Positions 1-6,689 of a DNA stretch of 21,243 nt are shown in pieces (the first letter of the stretch is position 1; every line of letters starts with the position of its first letter). The notes beneath the pieces were generated by a model, which was not told where the DNA came from, did no database searches, and saw nothing but the letters and a program-made list of their open reading frames with translations. The stretch is from Prevotella sp. (GTDB taxonomy: Bacteria > Bacteroidota > Bacteroidia > Bacteroidales > Bacteroidaceae). Position numbers and translations under genes: made by a program. The DNA lies in the NCBI GenBank assembly GCA_021204605.1, contig JAJPZD010000090.1, positions 1-21,243 on the forward strand. Direction: 5' to 3'.

Positions 1-84
1 CAAAGTTACTTCATTATTAACTTCCTAAAAATACGCATTTCACCGCATGCTTACTTTTTTTCCAGCCACGAGTTATGCCGAAAG

Positions 85-112
85 TGTACATTGTACATTG
101 TACATTGTACAT
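85..112. repeat. Tandem heptamer TGTACAT x4
   Basis: Four perfect head-to-tail copies of TGTACAT fill this stretch; each contains the palindrome TGTACA. The repeat lies about 220 bases upstream of the ATPase promoter. No gene is visible in 1-345, so it is intergenic. It could be a slippage-prone microsatellite or a row of binding sites for a dimeric regulator; the sequence alone does not decide. Confidence 0.8.
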
Positions 113-227
113 TCAACTTAGAAATGTAAGAAAAACTTTCCAGAACCTACTTAACAGCCTATGCAAAAATTGCACAGGTTGTTTAGCTTTTCTATTTACG
201 TCTCTTTTCATTTTGCCCTATGTTCAT

Positions 228-322
228 TTATACATTTTTTAAGGACGTAAAAATGTATAATACCAACACTTTTAAGGACGTAAAAATGCACAATTCCACA
301 TTTTTATGGACGATCATTTTTG
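228..322 (+). promoter_or_regulatory. Phased GGACG repeats with 12-bp inverted repeat, probable operator
   Basis: The motif TTTWWGGACG occurs three times, with GGACG at 243-247, 276-280 and 308-312, a spacing of 33 and 32 bases (about three helical turns). Copy 1 is a strong inverted repeat: TTATACATTTTT (228-239) and AAAAATGTATAA (249-260) pair perfectly around TAAGGACGT. Copy 2 is a near-palindrome, and copy 3 is degenerate and runs into the -33 box of the downstream promoter. The arrangement suggests cooperative binding of a dimeric protein that controls the ATPase gene; the binding protein is unknown. The rest of 1-345 shows no gene. Confidence 0.6.
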
Positions 323-349
323 TTTTTACATAAAATATTTTACCTTTGC
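319..349 (+). promoter_or_regulatory. Bacteroidota-type promoter for the DUF4143 ATPase gene
   Basis: A -33 TTTG (319-322) and a -7 TACCTTTGC (341-349), separated by 18 bases, match the TTTG / TAnnTTTGC consensus of Bacteroidota. Transcription should start near 355. This excludes the in-frame TTG codon at 346, inside the -7 box, as translation start and favours ATG 376. Confidence 0.7.
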
Positions 350-375
350 AGTCAAGAGAACAAAGAAAGACACGT

Positions 376-1653
376 ATGGAAAGGACTGCAATATCAGAAC
401 TGTATGAATGGAAATCACGGCAAGACCGCAAACCACTGATTGTCCGTGGGGCACGTCAGGTGGGCAAGACATGGCTCATACTCGACTTTGCTAAGAAGGC
501 TTACAAACAATATGTGTATGTAAACTTTGAGGAAGACGACTTTCTGAACCACGTATTTGAGAATGACTTCGACATCGGGCGTATCATCACGGCAATAAGC
601 CTAAGAACAAACAAAGACATCGACAACAACACACTACTGATTCTCGATGAGATACAGTCTGCACCAAGAGGCGTAACCTCACTGAAATATTTTTGCGAGA
701 AAGCCCACGACTATCATGTCATTGCCGCTGGGTCGCTGTTGGGAATGGCGATGCACCAGAAAGACTCGTTCCCTGTTGGGAAAGTTGATTTTGTTGACAT
801 GTCGCCATTGAGCTTTCATGAGTTCCTGCTCGCAATGGGGGAAAAGCGCATCGCAGAGTTATTAGCGCAGCACGACTGGAAAATGGTGGAAATGGTGAAA
901 GACAAACTCACAAATCTTCTCAAGACTTATTACTATGTTGGCGGAATGCCTGAAGTTGTGGACAGTTACCAGCAACGTAAGGACTTTGCAGAAGTGCGCA
1001 GAATCCAAAACAATATCCTCGATACCTACAACAATGATTTCTCGAAACATGCTCCCTTAAACGAGGTGCCACGAATAAGAATGGTGTGGAACTCCATCGC
1101 CGGCCAACTCGCCAAAGAAAACAAGAAATTCATCTATGGGATGCTGCGTGAGGGGGCGAGGGCAAAGGATTTCGAGGTGGCAATAGAATGGCTGAAAGAT
1201 GCAGGACTGATTTACAAGGTGAACAGGACAAAGAGAGGTGAACTGCCCCTGAATGCTTTCGAGGATTTCAATGCCTTCAAAATATTCCTGCTCGATGTAG
1301 GATTACTGTCTGCTATCAATAAGCTCACGGCAGAGACTTTGATTATGGGCAATGCGATATTCAGCACGTACAAGGGTGCTCTTACCGAACAGTATGTATT
1401 CCAACAAATCCGTGACAAAGTGGATTTCGTGTATTATTGGTCAGCGGAGAACTCTCGTGGAGAGCTCGACTTTCTTGTACAGAAAGAGGGGAAAGTTATT
1501 CCCATAGAGGTGAAAGCAGAGGAAAACCTGCGCTCCAAAAGTCTTGCTGCTTTTGTGGCAAAATATCCCAGACTTCACGGTCTGCGTTTCTCCATGTCCG
1601 ATTACCGCGAACAGGAGTGGATGACCAACATCCCTCTGTATGCCATGATATAA
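376..1653 (+). CDS. AAA+ ATPase with C-terminal DUF4143 (nuclease-like) domain
   Basis: This 425-residue protein belongs to the widespread AAA_14/DUF4143 ATPase family, whose cellular role is not settled. Walker A GARQVGKT is at residues 25-32 and Walker B LLILDE at 87-92, followed by an arginine-rich sensor-like region. The C-terminal half carries ELDFLV (363-368) and IEVKAE (377-382), the ELD...EVK pattern of the PD-(D/E)XK nuclease fold found in DUF4143. An upstream in-frame TTG would add ten residues, but it lies inside the -7 promoter box, so ATG 376 is preferred. The gene stands alone behind an elaborate repeat operator. Genes of this family are often accessory and multicopy in Bacteroidales (family knowledge); roles in defence or stress have been suggested but cannot be read from this sequence. 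Confidence 0.9.
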   Translation: MERTAISELYEWKSRQDRKPLIVRGARQVGKTWLILDFAKKAYKQYVYVNFEEDDFLNHVFENDFDIGRIITAISLRTNKDIDNNTLLILDEIQSAPRGVTSLKYFCEKAHDYHVIAAGSLLGMAMHQKDSFPVGKVDFVDMSPLSFHEFLLAMGEKRIAELLAQHDWKMVEMVKDKLTNLLKTYYYVGGMPEVVDSYQQRKDFAEVRRIQNNILDTYNNDFSKHAPLNEVPRIRMVWNSIAGQLAKENKKFIYGMLREGARAKDFEVAIEWLKDAGLIYKVNRTKRGELPLNAFEDFNAFKIFLLDVGLLSAINKLTAETLIMGNAIFSTYKGALTEQYVFQQIRDKVDFVYYWSAENSRGELDFLVQKEGKVIPIEVKAEENLRSKSLAAFVAKYPRLHGLRFSMSDYREQEWMTNIPLYAMI

Positions 1654-1728
1654 TATCACCAAGATTTCTGGATATTATACATGTTGAAGTGTATCACATG
1701 AAGAATATACATAAAAACTTGTTTGAAA

Positions 1729-1761
1729 TTTGTATATATGTAATTTATAAATTACATTTGC
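1729..1761 (+). promoter_or_regulatory. Toxin-antitoxin promoter with overlapping 18-bp palindrome
   Basis: A -33 TTTG (1729-1732), a 20-base spacer and a -7 TACATTTGC (1753-1761) form a good promoter. The perfect palindrome TGTAATTTATAAATTACA (1739-1756) covers the spacer and the first bases of the -7 box. It is the natural operator for autorepression by the HTH antitoxin encoded just downstream, as is usual for type II modules. The toxin ATG lies only three bases after the -7 box, so the mRNA may be leaderless or nearly so. Confidence 0.75.
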
Positions 1762-1764
1762 ACA

Positions 1765-2115
1765 ATGAAAGTAAGGGATGTTATAACGTACAAAAATTAT
1801 TTTGATGATTTTTTTAGTAAACAATCACCAAAAGTAAGAGATAAAATCATCAAGATTTTAGATATCATTGAACAGATTGAACGCATTCCTTCGACATATA
1901 TTAAAAGTATTGAAGGAACAGAAGGACTGTTTGAAATTCGTGTACAATTAGGCAATAACATTTTCAGAATTTTCTGTTTCTTTGACGGGAATAAGTTAGT
2001 AGTCCTTTTAACTGGCTTTCAAAAGAAGACTCAAAAGACTCCAGCAGGAGAAATAAGACGGGCTGAAAGGCTTATGAAAGAATATTACGAAGAAAAAAAG
2101 AATGAGGGTTTATAA
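1765..2115 (+). CDS. higB: HigB/RelE-superfamily toxin (Gp49-like)
   Basis: This 116-residue protein resembles the phage Gp49-like/HigB branch of RelE toxins, which cleave mRNA, usually on the ribosome. Features seen are the YKNYFDDFF start, a helical segment, the strand-rich core around GLFEIRVQLGNNIFRIFCFF, and the end with LLTGFQKKTQKTPAGEI followed by a basic helix; this order is typical of the family. It precedes the antitoxin gene, the HigBA gene order, and its stop is one base before the antitoxin ATG, so translation is probably coupled. The base composition is more AT-rich than the conserved genes of the window, consistent with acquisition. The operator palindrome upstream supports autoregulation. 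Confidence 0.88.
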   Translation: MKVRDVITYKNYFDDFFSKQSPKVRDKIIKILDIIEQIERIPSTYIKSIEGTEGLFEIRVQLGNNIFRIFCFFDGNKLVVLLTGFQKKTQKTPAGEIRRAERLMKEYYEEKKNEGL

Positions 2116-2116
2116 T

Positions 2117-2407
2117 ATGGAAACAACAACATTAGATCAAATAAAAGATAAATACTATGGTGTAATTGGCACGCCAGAGCGTGACAGACTTGAGCGTGAT
2201 TTGGAAACATTACGTATCGGTCTGAAAATCCGTAGTGCGAGAGAGAAAAAGGATATGACACAAGAAGAATTGGCAAACCGTATCAACAAGAAACGTTCTT
2301 TTATCTCTAAGGTTGAGAATGACGGTGAGAACCTAACCATAAAAACCTTATTTGATATCGTAGAACGTGGTCTCGGTGGTAAACTAAATATACAAGTTGA
2401 GTTGTAA
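2117..2407 (+). CDS. higA: HigA-type XRE-family antitoxin
   Basis: This 96-residue DNA-binding protein carries an XRE/Cro helix-turn-helix at about residues 34-85, with the recognisable run MTQEELANRI, then RSFISKVEN and the ENLTIKTLFDIV helix. The N-terminal 30 residues (GTPERDRLERDLE) probably contact the toxin. It should neutralise the upstream HigB-like toxin and repress the operon through the palindrome at 1739-1756. ATG 2117 is chosen because it follows the toxin stop by one base; an in-frame ATG at 2102 inside the toxin gene would add five residues and cannot be excluded. It is 3' of its toxin, the reverse of most toxin-antitoxin operons but normal for higBA. Confidence 0.9.
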   Translation: METTTLDQIKDKYYGVIGTPERDRLERDLETLRIGLKIRSAREKKDMTQEELANRINKKRSFISKVENDGENLTIKTLFDIVERGLGGKLNIQVEL

Positions 2408-2430
2408 TTTAAGCAAATTCCCCAAAATAT

Positions 2431-2462
2431 TTTGGAGAATAAAATAATTATGTTACCTTTGC
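2431..2462 (+). promoter_or_regulatory. Promoter of tRNA-Cys
   Basis: TTTG (2431-2434), 19 bases, then TACCTTTGC (2454-2462) match the Bacteroidota promoter. The mature tRNA starts 17 bases beyond the -7 box, so the tRNA gene has its own short-leader promoter rather than depending on the toxin-antitoxin operon. The 14-base palindrome CCAAAATATTTTGG (2422-2435) overlaps the -33 box. Confidence 0.7.
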
Positions 2463-2478
2463 ACCGCAAAACGCCATT

Positions 2479-2549
2479 GGTACCTTGGCCGATCGGTTAG
2501 GTAACGGTCTGCAAAACCGTGTAGAGCAGTTCGACTCTGCTAGGTACCT
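2479..2549 (+). tRNA. tRNA-Cys (GCA)
   Basis: A complete cloverleaf can be drawn. The acceptor stem is GGTACCT with AGGTACC (2542-2548), the anticodon stem ACGGT/ACCGT encloses the loop CTGCAAA giving anticodon GCA, and the T arm is AGCAG-TTCGACT-CTGCT. The discriminator base at 2549 is T (U73), as expected for tRNA-Cys. The 3' CCA is not encoded and must be added. No duplicated tRNA 3' end is visible in the window, so it does not mark an obvious island attachment site. Confidence 0.95.
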
Positions 2550-2567
2550 CACATAACAAACATCACT

Positions 2568-2599
2568 AAGCCCCGATTTTTTAACGTAGGGGCTTTTTT
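2568..2599 (+). terminator. Rho-independent terminator after tRNA-Cys
   Basis: AAGCCCC (2568-2574) pairs with GGGGCTT (2589-2595) around a 14-base loop, followed by a T run to 2599. It ends the tRNA transcript. There is no T run on the minus strand, so it would not stop the convergent repair genes well. Confidence 0.85.
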
Positions 2600-2633
2600 A
2601 TGCCCATACATTATACATCATTTCGGGGCAATT

Positions 2634-3170
2634 CTAAAATTCAATCGCCTTTGGCAAAGCCTTTTCCAATTCCAACAAAAACTTTTTGACATCCAATCCG
2701 CCGCCATAACCTATAAGTGAATGGTCGCTGCCAATAACACGATGACAAGGGGCTATAATGGACATTGCATTTGCTCCGTTGACATTCGCCACCGCACGCA
2801 CCGCCTTTGGCTGCCCCAGCATCTTTGCAAGTTCTCCGTATGATATTGTCTTGCCGTAGGGTATCTCCAACAATTTCTGCCATACTGCTTTCTGAAAATC
2901 CGTTCCTACAAAAAGCAACGGAATTTCAAATGTTGTCCGCTTTTCCGCAAAATACTCATCCAACTGCTTTTCCGTCTCTTTAATCACATTAGAACTCGTT
3001 TCCTCAAATCTCGCCTGCAATATCCTTCTCAAGCGCTTCACTGTCGCATCCCTGTGTCTACCATTCACCCAGTCGCAAAGGCATAGTCTTTCATTGAAAG
3101 AACCAAGCAACATATCACCGCATGGCGAATGGTATTTTTGTATGTAGATTACCCTATCTTTTTGTTCCAT
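2634..3170 (-). CDS. ogt: Methylated-DNA--[protein]-cysteine S-methyltransferase
   Basis: This suicide DNA-repair protein moves the alkyl group from O6-alkylguanine (and O4-alkylthymine) to its own cysteine. The active-site motif PCHRV is present (Cys149 counted from the upstream ATG at 3191, Cys142 from ATG 3170), preceded by the helix-turn-helix with IPYGKTISYGELA and the arginine finger region KAVRAVANVNG, and followed by GYGGG. Length 178-185 residues matches Ogt/MGMT, without an Ada transcription-factor domain. Its start lies inside the end of the upstream glycosylase gene: 17 bases of overlap from ATG 3170, or 38 from ATG 3191. The two genes are therefore almost certainly co-transcribed and translationally coupled as one alkylation-repair operon. 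Confidence 0.93.
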   Translation of the reverse strand: MEQKDRVIYIQKYHSPCGDMLLGSFNERLCLCDWVNGRHRDATVKRLRRILQARFEETSSNVIKETEKQLDEYFAEKRTTFEIPLLFVGTDFQKAVWQKLLEIPYGKTISYGELAKMLGQPKAVRAVANVNGANAMSIIAPCHRVIGSDHSLIGYGGGLDVKKFLLELEKALPKAIEF

Positions 3171-3816
3171 TTGTTTTGTTTTTAATGGCATCGTCTTTCA
3201 TTTCAGGTATCGCCCCTCCTGCCACCGCCCATAGATAAATACTGGCTACACTGCAATAGGGTGAAAACCGTTTGCGGTATCTCTCAAACAACTTTCTGCT
3301 AATTTCCCTATGATGATACACCATCCGTAACCCTCGCTGTATGGCAAGGTCTCCATAACTCAAGATATTGGGGCGTTGCATCGAAAAGAGCATCAGCATC
3401 TCCGCACTCCACACGCCTATTCCATCGAGTTTTGTCAGTTCTGCGCACACTTCATCGTCATTCATGCTGTTAAGTGCGCTGATACCAAACTCTCCACTGA
3501 CTATTTTTCGTGCTGCGTTTTGTATATACGTTGCTTTTCTGAAACTAATACCAAAACTCTGTAGTTCTTCTGGCGTAAGTCGCATTATCGTCTCTGGCGT
3601 TACCTTTCCAAGTCCTGCTGACATTCTCTGCCAAATGGTTTCCTGCGCCTTCATGGAAATTTGCTGTCCGACAATGGAAAATACAAGTGCGGCAAAAAGG
3701 TCGGGTACAACCTGCCTCCTCACCATGCCTATTTTGTCTATCACCTCTGCCAATTGTTGGTCAGCGTGTCTCAAATAGGCGATTTCTTCCTCTCCATACT
3801 GAAAATAGTCTGCCAT
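3154..3816 (-). CDS. DNA-3-methyladenine glycosylase (AlkA-like, HhH-GPD)
   Basis: This 220-residue base-excision glycosylase removes alkylated purines such as 3-methyladenine from DNA. The helix-hairpin-helix is at about 130-140 (LDGIGVWSAEM), and the catalytic aspartate is D156 in YGDLAIQRG, as in AlkA. The upstream helices with FSIVGQQIS are typical of the superfamily. It lacks the N-terminal beta domain of E. coli AlkA (282 aa) and the C-terminal FeS cysteines of MutY/Nth, so it is the compact AlkA2-like type. It is the first gene of a two-gene repair operon with ogt. A plausible promoter lies 17-48 bases upstream. Confidence 0.9.
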   Translation of the reverse strand: MADYFQYGEEEIAYLRHADQQLAEVIDKIGMVRRQVVPDLFAALVFSIVGQQISMKAQETIWQRMSAGLGKVTPETIMRLTPEELQSFGISFRKATYIQNAARKIVSGEFGISALNSMNDDEVCAELTKLDGIGVWSAEMLMLFSMQRPNILSYGDLAIQRGLRMVYHHREISRKLFERYRKRFSPYCSVASIYLWAVAGGAIPEMKDDAIKNKTNGTKR

Positions 3817-3832
3817 ATCTTCGGATATCTAT

Positions 3833-3864
3833 GCAAAGTTCGGAATATTCATGGATATATGAAA
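3833..3864 (-). promoter_or_regulatory. Possible promoter of the alkylation-repair operon
   Basis: On the minus strand TTTC (3861-3864), 19 bases, then GAACTTTGC (3833-3841) resembles TTTG / TAnnTTTGC with one mismatch in each box. Transcription would begin about ten bases before the glycosylase ATG at 3816. The match is imperfect, so the call is tentative. No Ada-box-like regulatory site was recognised. Confidence 0.45.
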
Positions 3865-4014
3865 TATTTTCCTGATAAATAATCTACACATATAATTATG
3901 TATGCAATATTTATATTTATGCAAATTTCATACAGTTCTAATTAATAACCTGTTTTTAAAAATGGTGAAAACATAGTATTTAGTCATTAAAAACTATTCT
4001 TTTCTATCAATTTA

Positions 4015-4046
4015 TTTGTTTTTTGCCAAAAAATGTTTACCTTTGC
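4015..4046 (+). promoter_or_regulatory. Promoter of gdhA
   Basis: TTTG (4015-4018), 19 bases and TACCTTTGC (4038-4046) match the Bacteroidota consensus well. The start site should be near 4052, giving a 5' leader of about 70 bases that is A/T-rich and has no Shine-Dalgarno site. Confidence 0.8.
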
Positions 4047-4119
4047 AAAAGCATTGTTTCATACCAATAAAAGGGAAAATCAATTTTATTAACAAATAAA
4101 CTTTAAGAAATAGAAAACT

Positions 4120-5454
4120 ATGAATGCAAATCAAGTTGTGGAAAATCTGAAACAGAGATTTCCAAACGAGCCTGAGTACATCCAGGCAGTGAGCCAAGTG
4201 TTAGGAACCATTGAAGAGGAATACAACAAACATCCTGAGTTTGATAAGGCTAACCTTATCGAGCGTCTCTGCATCCCTGACCGCGTAATCGAGTTCCGTG
4301 TAACATGGGTTGACGATATGGGTAATGTTCAGACTAACATGGGTTACCGTATCCAGCAGAACAACGTGATTGGCCCGTACAAAGGCGGTCTCCGTTTCCA
4401 CAAGTCTGTTAACTTAAGTATCCTGAAATTCCTCGCTTTCGAGCAGGTATTCAAGAACTCTCTCACCACATTGCCTATGGGCGGCTCTAAGGGTGGTTCT
4501 GACTTCTCACCGCGCGGAAAGAGCGACGCTGAGGTTATGCGTTTCTGCCAGGCTTTCATGACTGAGCTTTATCGTCACATTGGTCCTGACGTTGACGTTC
4601 CTGCTGGTGACATCGGCGTTGGCGGTCGTGAGGTTGCTTATCTCTTTGGTATGTACAAGAAACTTACTCACGAGTGGAGCGGTATCCTTACCGGTAAGGG
4701 CTTGCAGTTCGGTGGTTCTCTCATCCGTTCTGAGGCTACTGGTTATGGTAACGTTTACTTCCTCGTTAACATGCTTAAGACTCGCAACATCGACATTAAG
4801 GGCAAGACTGTTTTGGTTAGTGGCTCTGGTAATGTTGCTCAATATACTATCGAGAAATGTATCCAACTCGGTGCTAAGGTTGTTACCTGCTCTGATTCCG
4901 ACGGTTATATCTATGACCCAGACGGTATCACACGCGAAAAACTCGACTATATCATGGAACTGAAGAACGTTGAGCGTGGCCGTATCCGTGAGTATGCTGA
5001 GGAATATGGTGTTAAATATGTTCCTGATGCTAAACCTTGGGGTGAAAAGGCTGACATCGCTCTCCCATCTGCTACTCAAAATGAAATCAACGAGGAGGCT
5101 GCTAAGACTCTTATCGCCAACGGTGTTATCGCTGTCAGTGAGGGTGCTAACATGCCTTCTACTCCTGAAGCTATCAAGGTATTCCAGGATGCCAAGATTC
5201 TCTACGCTCCTGGTAAGGCTTCCAACGCCGGTGGTGTCGCTGTTTCTGGTCTTGAAATGAGCCAGAACTCAGAGCGTCTTAGCTGGACTCGTGAGGAGGT
5301 TGATGCTAAATTGCACAACATCATGGACGACATCCACGCTAACTGTATTAAGTATGGTACAGAGCCTGACGGTTATGTAAACTATGTCAAGGGTGCTAAC
5401 GTTGCCGGCTTCCTCAAAGTTGCTATGGGTATGATGGCACAAGGCATCGTTTAA
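4120..5454 (+). CDS. gdhA: NADP-type glutamate dehydrogenase
   Basis: This hexameric cytosolic enzyme interconverts 2-oxoglutarate plus ammonium and glutamate, the main ammonium-assimilation route in many gut Bacteroidales. The 444-residue length matches the small hexameric class. Substrate-site lysines lie in GPYKGGLRFH (K88) and GGSKGGSDF (catalytic K124), and the catalytic aspartate is D164 in PAGDIGVGGRE. The Rossmann fold has GSGNVA at 235-240. Whether NADPH or NADH is preferred cannot be fixed by eye; the GdhA-type sequence favours NADP(H). Codon choice is strongly biased to GGT, GCT, CGT, GTT and AAC, unlike its neighbours, which suggests very high expression. It is a single-gene transcript with a good promoter and a terminator. 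The bias also produces long open antisense frames that are not genes. Confidence 0.97.
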   Translation: MNANQVVENLKQRFPNEPEYIQAVSQVLGTIEEEYNKHPEFDKANLIERLCIPDRVIEFRVTWVDDMGNVQTNMGYRIQQNNVIGPYKGGLRFHKSVNLSILKFLAFEQVFKNSLTTLPMGGSKGGSDFSPRGKSDAEVMRFCQAFMTELYRHIGPDVDVPAGDIGVGGREVAYLFGMYKKLTHEWSGILTGKGLQFGGSLIRSEATGYGNVYFLVNMLKTRNIDIKGKTVLVSGSGNVAQYTIEKCIQLGAKVVTCSDSDGYIYDPDGITREKLDYIMELKNVERGRIREYAEEYGVKYVPDAKPWGEKADIALPSATQNEINEEAAKTLIANGVIAVSEGANMPSTPEAIKVFQDAKILYAPGKASNAGGVAVSGLEMSQNSERLSWTREEVDAKLHNIMDDIHANCIKYGTEPDGYVNYVKGANVAGFLKVAMGMMAQGIV

Positions 5455-5494
5455 TCCAAAAGATTATACAAATCCAAAAAACTAATCTATAACC

Positions 5495-5537
5495 AACAAG
5501 AGTTTTTCTGCCCGCCAGAAAAGCTCTTGTTTTTTTT
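5495..5537 (+). terminator. Rho-independent terminator of gdhA
   Basis: AACAAGAG (5495-5502) pairs with CTCTTGTT (5524-5531), and an inner stem TTTTCTG/CAGAAAA extends the hairpin. A run of eight T (5530-5537) follows. It isolates gdhA from the restriction-modification genes. Confidence 0.9.
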
Positions 5538-5593
5538 ATTTCATATAACGTCAACATCCTATAAGGCATATTCAAAAATGCTTGCTTGAAATC

Positions 5594-5625
5594 TTGCTAT
5601 TGTGATATTTTTGAAGTAAATTTGC
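5594..5625 (+). promoter_or_regulatory. Promoter of the restriction-modification operon
   Basis: TTG (5594-5596), 20 bases and TAAATTTGC (5617-5625) fit the Bacteroidota promoter. Transcription should start near 5631, about 15 bases before the methyltransferase ATG. No control-protein (C-box) gene or site was seen. Confidence 0.65.
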
Positions 5626-5645
5626 AAAACTAATTTTTAGTTGGC

Positions 5646-6689
5646 ATGAAACCCATAGAAGATAATTCTCTCTATAAATTTATCTTAGGTGATTGTTTGT
5701 CCATTCTTAAAAAAATGGATAGCAATTCTATTAGTTGTATCATTACATCTCCTCCTTATTGGGGTATGAGAAAATATGACAACAATGAAGATGAAAGAGA
5801 AATCGGTAATGAGGATTATTTTAAAGATTATGTAAACATACTTACCAATATATTTACAGAAGCAAAAAGGGTGTTAACCCCCGATGGCTCATTTTGGCTG
5901 AATTTAGGTGATAAATATGAAAACAAACATCTTTTGGGAATGCCGTGGAGAGTCGCTTTATCTCTTATAGACAATGCGGGTTGGATTTTGCGGAATGACG
6001 TGATTTGGGATCAGTTAAAAGGAACACAAAGCTGCAAAGACCGTTTAAGGGATTCTTACGAACATTTCTTCCACTTTGTAAAAAATAAGACATATTATTA
6101 TGATGGTGATTCTATTAGGATAAAACCTAAGAAAGAAGCATACATTTCAAACGGTAAAATTACCTCCTCAACTGGTGTGAGTGGTGTAAAATATAGAAAA
6201 ATAATCGAAAACAGCACTGTACTTAGTGATGAGGAAAAAGAAAATGCTTTAAATGCATTAAACAAAACTCTTGATGAAATTAAAACCGGTATCATACATG
6301 ACTTTAGAATGACTATCAGAGGGGCTCAGAGGGCTTGGCATAGCGACAACACTGACATCAGTGGAAGAGCAAAAGAATTGGAAAAGCGTGGCTACTACAT
6401 TATGAAAATGCAATGCAAAGGAAATCTGCCTTCTGATATTTGGAGAATTGTTACAGAAGATACTTGGCGAAAAGATAATCATTGTGCCGTTTTCCCCATA
6501 GAATTATTAACTATCCCAATTATTGCAACCTGCCCTAAAAACGGTATAGTTTTAGATCCTTTTTCCGGAACAGGTACCACTGTTGTTGCCGCTCTGAATT
6601 TAGGAAGAAGGGGTGTTGGTATTGAACTAAGTGAAGAATATATAAATGTATCAAAAAAACGTATTAATAGTATTGAGTTATGCCTATGA
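5646..6689 (+). CDS. DNA methyltransferase, beta class (N4-cytosine or N6-adenine)
   Basis: This 347-residue modification enzyme transfers a methyl group from S-adenosylmethionine to an exocyclic amino group in DNA. Catalytic motif IV, TSPPYW, is at residues 34-39, and the SAM-binding motif I, DPFSGTGTT, is at 304-312 near the C-terminus. Motif IV before motif I defines the beta class, and SPPY is commonest in N4-cytosine enzymes, though some N6-adenine enzymes have it. The region between (about 160-270) should hold the target-recognition domain. The stop TGA overlaps the probable original endonuclease start as ATGA, a translational-coupling arrangement. The gene is markedly more AT-rich than gdhA and the envelope genes, consistent with horizontal transfer. 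It should protect the site cut by the downstream NotI-like nuclease. Confidence 0.93.
   Translation: MKPIEDNSLYKFILGDCLSILKKMDSNSISCIITSPPYWGMRKYDNNEDEREIGNEDYFKDYVNILTNIFTEAKRVLTPDGSFWLNLGDKYENKHLLGMPWRVALSLIDNAGWILRNDVIWDQLKGTQSCKDRLRDSYEHFFHFVKNKTYYYDGDSIRIKPKKEAYISNGKITSSTGVSGVKYRKIIENSTVLSDEEKENALNALNKTLDEIKTGIIHDFRMTIRGAQRAWHSDNTDISGRAKELEKRGYYIMKMQCKGNLPSDIWRIVTEDTWRKDNHCAVFPIELLTIPIIATCPKNGIVLDPFSGTGTTVVAALNLGRRGVGIELSEEYINVSKKRINSIELCL

Larger units (their letters stand above)
3817..4119. other. Intergenic region with divergent promoters, no gene
   Basis: This 303-base AT-rich gap separates the minus-strand repair operon from the plus-strand gdhA. It holds one promoter at each end and the roughly 70-base gdhA leader. 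No coding or structured RNA signal was seen between them. Confidence 0.7.

Noticed and set aside
85..131. TGTACAT array as a CRISPR remnant
   Set aside because: The units are contiguous heptamers with no spacers, and no cas gene is present.
346..375. TTG start ten codons upstream for the ATPase
   Set aside because: The TTG lies inside the -7 promoter box, so it would not be in the mRNA.
1437..1805. 122-codon plus-strand frame overlapping the ATPase end
   Set aside because: It is out of frame with both the ATPase and the toxin, spans the higB promoter and shows no domain.
2422..2435. CCAAAATATTTTGG palindrome as a terminator for higBA
   Set aside because: The stem is AT-rich with no loop and no T run; it overlaps the tRNA promoter instead.
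2479..2549. tRNA-Cys as an integration site for the left accessory genes
   Set aside because: No duplicate of the tRNA 3' end and no integrase gene are visible in the window.
4507..5079. 190-codon open frame antisense to gdhA, with other long overlapping frames
   Set aside because: It is explained by the strong codon bias of gdhA, and its product has no recognisable domain.
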